From JBDHUV01 sp039809365 (GTDB lineage: Bacteria; Patescibacteriota; Microgenomatia; Levybacterales; GWA1-39-11): DNA of 9,434 nucleotides. The notes beneath the pieces are model-generated. The model did no database searches. It saw only the letters and a program-made list of their open reading frames with translations, and had not been told where the DNA came from. A program made the translations under genes and the position numbers. Each line of letters opens with the position of its first letter. Position 1 is the first letter of the stretch. Where the stretch lies: NCBI GenBank assembly GCA_039809365.1, contig JBDHUV010000027.1:1-9434 (forward strand), read 5' to 3'. Below are positions 5,803-9,434 of the stretch, one piece after another.

Positions 5803-6633
5803 ATGAAACATTCTGCCCTCAGTTCTTTATTTGCCAAAAAAAGTAACGGATTTTATCTTGCTATATTCTTCATATTTTTCGCTATTACAATTATTTTTTC
5901 ATTAGTATTGAAAGGAATAAATGTATATAAAAACGCTTCTTTTACTGGCGACAGTATTATGTTGTTGGTTGTTACAAACCGAGATTCATATATTATGCGT
6001 TTGGATAAAAAAAATGAACAATTGTCTCTATTAAAAATTTATGATGCTGAGATTGATACAAATAATTTAACACGTGCGAGTATCCGCACAGGTGTCCCTT
6101 TACATGGAGCATTCAAAATAACTGATCCCAATGCAGATATACGAGATATAGTGACTGTTAAAGGTGTTGTGCAACTAATTCTCAGGAATGACATAAAACT
6201 AATTCACTTAAATGAGTTGGATGCTCTGAGGATTGCATATGCTGCACAGAAGATTACTACAGAGAATACAACAGTACGCGAAATAAAGAACTATGTAAAT
6301 GATAGGTCAATTATTTCCCAAATAGATACTGAGTTATATGAATTATTTAGAGATCCTCAAATTATCAATGAAAGGATCAGTATAGAAGTAATGAATGCAA
6401 CGACTACAAGTGGACTTGCAACTGCAGTTGCACATATGCTTGAAAATGGAGGATATACCGTGGTGGCAATCAGATCTTCAGATATTCAAAAAAACTCATC
6501 AATACAAACTCAACTCACTGATCCTGTTACTGTACAGGATATAAAAAAAATATTTAGATTTCCAGAAACATCATTACCTAAAAATGCTGTAGCAGACATA
6601 CGGATTATTATTGGAGAAGATGCTATAGAGTGA
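5803..6633 (+). CDS. Membrane-anchored LytR C-terminal (LytR_C) domain protein
   Basis: This 276-residue protein has one N-terminal membrane segment (about 18-38) after a basic tail, so most of it should be extracytoplasmic. Residues 191-272 fit the LytR_C domain: ISIEVMNATTTSGLA, HMLENGGYTVVAI, then a final DIRIIIGEDA strand. LytR_C often follows the LCP (LytR-CpsA-Psr) domain, which attaches glycopolymers to peptidoglycan. Here the middle region (about 48-150) begins DSIMLLVVTNRDSYIMRLD, which loosely recalls the start of an LCP domain. The LCP catalytic Arg/Asp signature (SIPRD) is not recognisable, and the region is shorter than a full LCP domain. It may be a degenerate LCP relative or an unrelated linker. 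It starts 3 bases after the RluA gene without a Shine-Dalgarno, and ends in TGA. A role in the cell envelope is inferred. Confidence 0.8.
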   Translation: MKHSALSSLFAKKSNGFYLAIFFIFFAITIIFSLVLKGINVYKNASFTGDSIMLLVVTNRDSYIMRLDKKNEQLSLLKIYDAEIDTNNLTRASIRTGVPLHGAFKITDPNADIRDIVTVKGVVQLILRNDIKLIHLNELDALRIAYAAQKITTENTTVREIKNYVNDRSIISQIDTELYELFRDPQIINERISIEVMNATTTSGLATAVAHMLENGGYTVVAIRSSDIQKNSSIQTQLTDPVTVQDIKKIFRFPETSLPKNAVADIRIIIGEDAIE

Positions 6634-6651
6634 TGTATACTATTAATAATT

Positions 6652-6804
6652 ATGATTGTATTAATTGTGGGTCTCTTGCTCGTAATTTCATTTTTTTGGG
6701 CACTCTATGCATTGAGAAAAGAAACACGAGCAGATAAGAATGTTACGCATGTACAAAGTGAGCTACAGAAAGAAAAAATATTATTTCGAAAAGACTCAGA
6801 TTAA
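6652..6804 (+). CDS. Small single-pass membrane protein (50 residues)
   Basis: The ATG at 6652 opens a 50-codon frame. It encodes one clean membrane segment (MIVLIVGLLLVISFFWALYA, residues 1-20), followed by a strongly polar, charged tail (RKETRADK... to KDSD). The tail is Lys/Glu-rich and could form a short helix or coiled coil. The pattern (hydrophobic N-terminus, WAL-Y-ALR junction, charged cytoplasmic tail) is that of a genuine micropeptide and not of chance coding. It lies 18 bases after the LytR_C gene in the same direction and is likely part of that operon. Its TAA stop shares the palindrome TTAA with the stop of the convergent TPR gene. No Shine-Dalgarno is present. The function is unknown. 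Confidence 0.7.
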   Translation: MIVLIVGLLLVISFFWALYALRKETRADKNVTHVQSELQKEKILFRKDSD

Positions 6805-7442
6805 CGAGTTTTCAAAAGTGACTGGGTAGCAATAAATGATGGTTGGTGTTTAAATTTCTCAACTCTTTTCATTTCCTTAATAAACACAACTACACTTTTA
6901 TCATTTACAGATTTAATAATAGCTTTGTACTCATTCCCTCCTTGGATAAAACTGGTCAACCGCATCCCTACGTTATCTGGTAATACTCCTATATATACTT
7001 TATCTGTATTCTGGACAAATATTTTTGAACGTTTGGCAACAAGATTAACTTGTTCACCTGGTTGAAGAGTAGAGATGGTTTTTTTATCAGCAAGATTTTT
7101 TAACTCAACAGTCCGTGTTTTTCCTGCTTCCTCAATATATAAATCGTTTACGCTCAGTTCAAATGATCTGAGTTGATTATTGGATGATCCATCAGAGACA
7201 GACTGAACTTTTTTGATATTCTTAACAGCAATAGGATTAGTTGGGTCAAGTTCTAAAACTGATTTATACATTTTTTCAGCTTCAGCAATTTTCCCTGTCT
7301 GTAAGTAGGCAAATCCAAGTCTATTGAGTGTATCTATATCAGAGGCATTTTCAGATAAAATCTCTAGATTAGCTTCAATAGCTTGATCCCATTTACTCTC
7401 TAGTGCACATTTGATAGCAATATCTTTAAGTGGAGAGGCCAT
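6801..7442 (-). CDS. Tetratricopeptide repeat protein with conserved beta-rich C-terminal domain
   Basis: This 213-residue soluble protein has two TPR units (about 3-35 and 37-70; AFAYLQTGKIAEAEKMY-like core and LELDPTNP end), a charged and Ser-rich linker (75-95), and a beta-rich C-terminal domain (about 92-192). The C-terminal domain has the pattern LQPGEQVNLVAKR, VYIGVLPDNVGMRLTSFI, GGNEYKAIIKSV and VVVFIKEM. This loosely resembles HIRAN-type nucleic-acid-end-binding domains, but that is inference. The longer frame upstream (ATGs at 7517 and 7490) is rejected, because it runs over the promoter -35 and -10 elements; ATG 7442 lies about 40 bases after the predicted transcription start. There is no Shine-Dalgarno. 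The gene faces the plus-strand cluster and overlaps it by 4 bases at the stop. A partner-binding scaffold role is likely; exact function is unknown. Confidence 0.8.
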   Translation of the reverse strand: MASPLKDIAIKCALESKWDQAIEANLEILSENASDIDTLNRLGFAYLQTGKIAEAEKMYKSVLELDPTNPIAVKNIKKVQSVSDGSSNNQLRSFELSVNDLYIEEAGKTRTVELKNLADKKTISTLQPGEQVNLVAKRSKIFVQNTDKVYIGVLPDNVGMRLTSFIQGGNEYKAIIKSVNDKSVVVFIKEMKRVEKFKHQPSFIATQSLLKTR

Positions 7443-7456
7443 GTGTTTGGTCTGTG

Positions 7457-7475
7457 ATCTGCTTATTAGGCAGAT
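7457..7475 (-). promoter_or_regulatory. Inverted repeat in the leader of the TPR gene
   Basis: ATCTGC and GCAGAT form a perfect 6-base inverted repeat with a 7-base spacer, located about 7-25 bases after the predicted start of the TPR transcript and 15 bases before its ATG. It could be an operator or an RNA hairpin affecting translation. A 6-base repeat is short, so it could also be chance. Confidence 0.35.
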
Positions 7476-7488
7476 TACAATGATACTC

Positions 7489-7517
7489 ATTCTAAGTAAT
7501 TTAATTGAAAATGTCAA
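7489..7517 (-). promoter_or_regulatory. Strong predicted promoter of the TPR gene
   Basis: On the minus strand, a perfect TTGACA (7517-7512) and TAGAAT (7494-7489, 5 of 6) are separated by 17 bases. This is the best sigma-70 type match in the window. Transcription is expected near 7482, giving a 40-base leader to the ATG at 7442. Confidence 0.65.
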
Positions 7518-7534
7518 GGAATTGGGAGTATAAT
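7505..7534 (+). promoter_or_regulatory. Predicted distal promoter of yebC, overlapping the TPR promoter
   Basis: TTGAAA (7505-7510, 5 of 6) and a perfect TATAAT (7529-7534) are 18 bases apart. Transcription would start near 7541, giving a 90-base leader to yebC. Its -35 lies within the opposing TPR promoter, so the two could not easily be occupied together. Confidence 0.45.
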
Positions 7535-7576
7535 ATGCTTCAGTTGTCAGATTTTCTCTTCTGTTTCATATACAGC

Positions 7577-7605
7577 ATAACAGGTGTTACATGGTGAATT
7601 ATAAT
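7577..7605 (+). promoter_or_regulatory. Predicted proximal promoter of yebC
   Basis: A perfect TATAAT (7600-7605) has ATAACA (7577-7582, 4 of 6) 17 bases upstream. The start near 7612 would leave a leader of about 20 bases that contains AGGA (7619-7622), 9 bases before the ATG at 7632. Confidence 0.45.
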
Positions 7606-7631
7606 CTGGCAAAAAGATAGGAAATTACAAT

Positions 7632-8351
7632 ATGTCAGGACATAGTAAATGGTCAACAATTAAAAGACAAAAAGGTGTAGCTGATGCTAAAAGAGGTCAA
7701 GCCTTTACTAAACTATCAAATGCAATTACTCTTGCAATAAAACAAGGTGGAGGGATTGCTGATCCAGATAGTAATTTTAAATTACGTCTGGCAATCGATA
7801 GAGCACGCAGTATGAATATGCCAAAAGATAATATTGAGCGTGCGATTGATAGAGCAACAGCTTCATCAAAAGATTCATTTGACGAAGTAGTATATGAAGG
7901 ATTTGCTCCTGGAGGAGTAGCAATAATTGTTGAAGCTGCTACAGATAATAAAAATAGAACAACTTCTGAAGTTAAAAATATAATTGAAAAGAATGGCGGA
8001 TCAATGGGAAATCCAGGATCAGTGAGTTATCTTTTTAATAGAAGAGGAGAGATAGTGGTCAAAAAAGGAGATAAATCTGCAGACGATGTTATGATGGTAG
8101 CGCTTGATGAGGGGCTTGAAGATATTGAAGAAGAGTCAGAAGTATTTTTTCTCTACACAGCACCTGAAAATTTGAGTAAAGTAAAATCAGCTGTTGAGAA
8201 TGGCGGGTTTGAAATTGAGAATGTTGAGCTTGTTTATAAGCCCTTAACTACTATTGAGGTGGATGAATCAACTTATCAAAAAATTGATGATCTTGTGAAT
8301 AAAATAGAAGATCATGATGATGTACAGACTACATACACAAACGTTGCATAA
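7632..8351 (+). CDS. yebC: YebC/TACO1 family translation factor/regulator
   Basis: This 239-residue protein spans the full family. It opens with the hallmark MSGHSKWSTIKRQKGVADAK and continues with the FTKLSNAITLAIKQGG helix, NMPKDNIERAIDRA, YEGFAPGGVAIIVEAATDNKN (loop of domain 2) and the NGGSMGNPGSVSYLF region. Length is normal (about 240-250). The family was long annotated as transcriptional regulators. The mitochondrial relative TACO1 is a translational activator, and recent work links YebC proteins to relief of ribosome stalling at proline-rich stretches, so a ribosome role is now the better guess. The start has AGGA 9 bases upstream. In many bacteria yebC neighbours ruvC; here the next gene is an orphan membrane protein instead. 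It is divergent from the TPR gene across an overlapping promoter region. Confidence 0.97.
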   Translation: MSGHSKWSTIKRQKGVADAKRGQAFTKLSNAITLAIKQGGGIADPDSNFKLRLAIDRARSMNMPKDNIERAIDRATASSKDSFDEVVYEGFAPGGVAIIVEAATDNKNRTTSEVKNIIEKNGGSMGNPGSVSYLFNRRGEIVVKKGDKSADDVMMVALDEGLEDIEEESEVFFLYTAPENLSKVKSAVENGGFEIENVELVYKPLTTIEVDESTYQKIDDLVNKIEDHDDVQTTYTNVA

Positions 8352-8402
8352 TATATATCAACTAGCTATTTATACCAATGAAATTATAAGATTATATAGT
8401 AG

Positions 8403-9200
8403 ATGAAATTATTTTCTCCCGTATTGAATCTCTCAAAAAGACAAAAGCTAGTAATTGCTACGATTTCCCTTACTCTCTGTTTGCTTGTGTCTGAAATATT
8501 TTCAGGAGTAAATCATATCTTTATTGGATTTATTCTGTCTATATTTACGACTATCGCTATTTATGTAATCCTTCGCAAAGATGTAAAAGGATCATTTTTC
8601 TATCCACTGTTTGTTCTTCCTTTTTTCTATACACTCTCAGTGAGTATTTTTTATCTCCTTATTCCGCCGAGACTTTTATCAATTATTGTGCTCACATTGT
8701 TTTATGCATTTGGATTATACTCACTTTTTCTTACCCAGAATATCTTTGCAGTTTCTAGTGTTAAAACAATTAATCTTTTACGTAGCGCTCGCATTGTGTC
8801 ATTTGTCATTACCGTGTTAGTCCATTTCTTAATGGTTAATATTATCTTTTCATTGCGTCTCCCAGTGTACGTTACTCCTATTCTTATTGGGTTATTAGGT
8901 GGTCTTTTAAATATACAATCATTGTGGGTGTATGTACTAGAAAAAGCACAGTTAAAAGAACTTGCAACATATTCTCTCGTTATTGGGCTGTTATTGACTC
9001 AACTTTCATTTGTACTTGCTATTTGGCCAATTGATGCTTCTATTTATGCAATATTTTTGACTGGAATTTTTTATACGTATTCAGGACTTTCTCATGCATG
9101 GTTCGAAAAAAGATTGTTCAAAGGAGTTTTATGGGAGTATATCTGGGTAGGATTTTTATCCGTATTTATTTTACTTGCGTTCGCAAAGTGGGGTATTTAG
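8403..9200 (+). CDS. Polytopic membrane protein of unknown function
   Basis: This 265-residue protein is almost entirely hydrophobic. I count about nine membrane segments (near 15-33, 37-57, 66-87, 89-112, 131-151, 155-176, 188-208, 211-230 and 243-262). Charged residues are few and sit in the short loops (RKDVKGS, LLRSAR, LEKAQLKE, FEKRLFKG). I recognise no transporter motif, catalytic residue set or known family. It starts 51 bases after yebC and may be read through from it, since no terminator hairpin lies between. The AT-rich gap has no Shine-Dalgarno before the ATG. The protein is complete, with stop TAG at 9198-9200. Base use resembles its neighbours, so there is no sign of recent transfer. 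Confidence 0.75.
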   Translation: MKLFSPVLNLSKRQKLVIATISLTLCLLVSEIFSGVNHIFIGFILSIFTTIAIYVILRKDVKGSFFYPLFVLPFFYTLSVSIFYLLIPPRLLSIIVLTLFYAFGLYSLFLTQNIFAVSSVKTINLLRSARIVSFVITVLVHFLMVNIIFSLRLPVYVTPILIGLLGGLLNIQSLWVYVLEKAQLKELATYSLVIGLLLTQLSFVLAIWPIDASIYAIFLTGIFYTYSGLSHAWFEKRLFKGVLWEYIWVGFLSVFILLAFAKWGI

Positions 9201-9434
9201 TAAATATTGAATTATATCCCATAGTGTAGATTGACTTCTTCCTTCTATTTTAATTTTACTCTCATTTTCCATAGTTTATTGAGTGTATGTAATTTTGCTG
9301 GGTATATTTATTTTGAAAAACAGGATTGAGTACTATGTGAAGAGATGAGAGTGGAGGGCATAAAATTCTGAGGCTATTTGAAGCTAAATTTTTATCTTTT
9401 TTGAGAGTAGTGGGCATATATAGTCTTATTTACT
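9201..9434. other. Non-coding 3' edge of the window
   Basis: This AT-rich stretch of 234 bases has no open frame with convincing protein character on either strand, no tRNA fold, and no clear hairpin plus T-run terminator. It contains T-rich tracts (about 9389-9401), and a gene or promoter beyond the edge cannot be excluded. Confidence 0.5.

Noticed and set aside
7443..7517. Longer TPR protein start at 7517 or 7490
   Set aside because: The extension runs across the TTGACA/TAGAAT promoter, so it would not be transcribed; the hydrophobic stretch it encodes is not a convincing signal peptide.
7535..7597. 20-codon upstream ORF in the yebC leader (ATG at 7535)
   Set aside because: Its ATG lies directly after a -10 box and upstream of the predicted transcription start, with no SD.
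9171..9272. Minus-strand 33-codon frame overlapping the end of the membrane protein gene
   Set aside because: It is too short, antisense in part, and has no supporting signal.
9262..9417. Minus-strand 51-codon frame at the right edge
   Set aside because: Composition (Ser, Asn, Pro-rich, no hydrophobic core or motif) is that of random AT-rich DNA, with no SD or clear promoter.
1..9434. CRISPR array, insertion sequence, prophage or defence island
   Set aside because: No spaced repeats, transposase, integrase, terminal repeats or nuclease/toxin genes are visible on either strand.

Overview
The window looks like an AT-rich chromosomal segment from a Candidate Phyla Radiation (Patescibacteria) bacterium, most likely of the Microgenomates type. 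That placement is an inference from gene style: short intergenic gaps, few Shine-Dalgarno motifs, core translation genes mixed with small membrane-anchored proteins, a tRNA without encoded CCA, and an EF-P with a non-canonical loop tip. TGA ends several genes (the MFS, Lgt-like and LytR_C genes), so the genetic code is standard code 11 and not the TGA=Gly code of Gracilibacteria or Absconditabacteria. I see no mobile element, CRISPR array, prophage or defence cassette. This is mostly core or housekeeping territory, and the interest lies in divergent or degenerate family members and in expression signals.

Layout. Bases 1-826 are on the minus strand. A membrane-anchored protein runs off the left edge (start at 202), then comes a Nudix hydrolase (711-286) directly downstream of tRNA-Leu(CAA) (826-744). 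A divergent promoter region (827-908) then switches to the plus strand: pepA (909-2411, predicted leaderless), efp (2467-3021), then a tightly packed run of an MFS transporter (3086-4387), a degenerate Lgt-like membrane protein (4380-5054), an RluA-family pseudouridine synthase (5056-5799), a LytR_C protein (5803-6633) and a 50-residue membrane peptide (6652-6804). The peptide's stop overlaps tail-to-tail with the stop of a minus-strand TPR gene (7442-6801). Back-to-back, overlapping promoters separate the TPR gene from yebC (7632-8351). A nine-segment orphan membrane protein (8403-9200) follows, and the last 234 bases hold no gene I can support.

How the genes work together. Translation is one theme: tRNA-Leu, EF-P, an rRNA/tRNA pseudouridine synthase and YebC. 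EF-P and YebC/TACO1 are both linked to relief of stalling at proline stretches. The cell envelope is the other theme: the transporter, the Lgt-like protein, the LytR_C protein and the small membrane peptide, which probably share a transcript with the RluA gene. PepA (peptide turnover) and the Nudix enzyme (nucleotide clean-up or similar) are housekeeping. Nothing here is a clear new multi-gene system. The best leads are the Lgt-fold protein lacking the expected catalytic residues, the EF-P with Arg at the modified position, the TPR protein with its uncharacterised C-terminal domain, and the 16S-tail-like leader of the Nudix gene.
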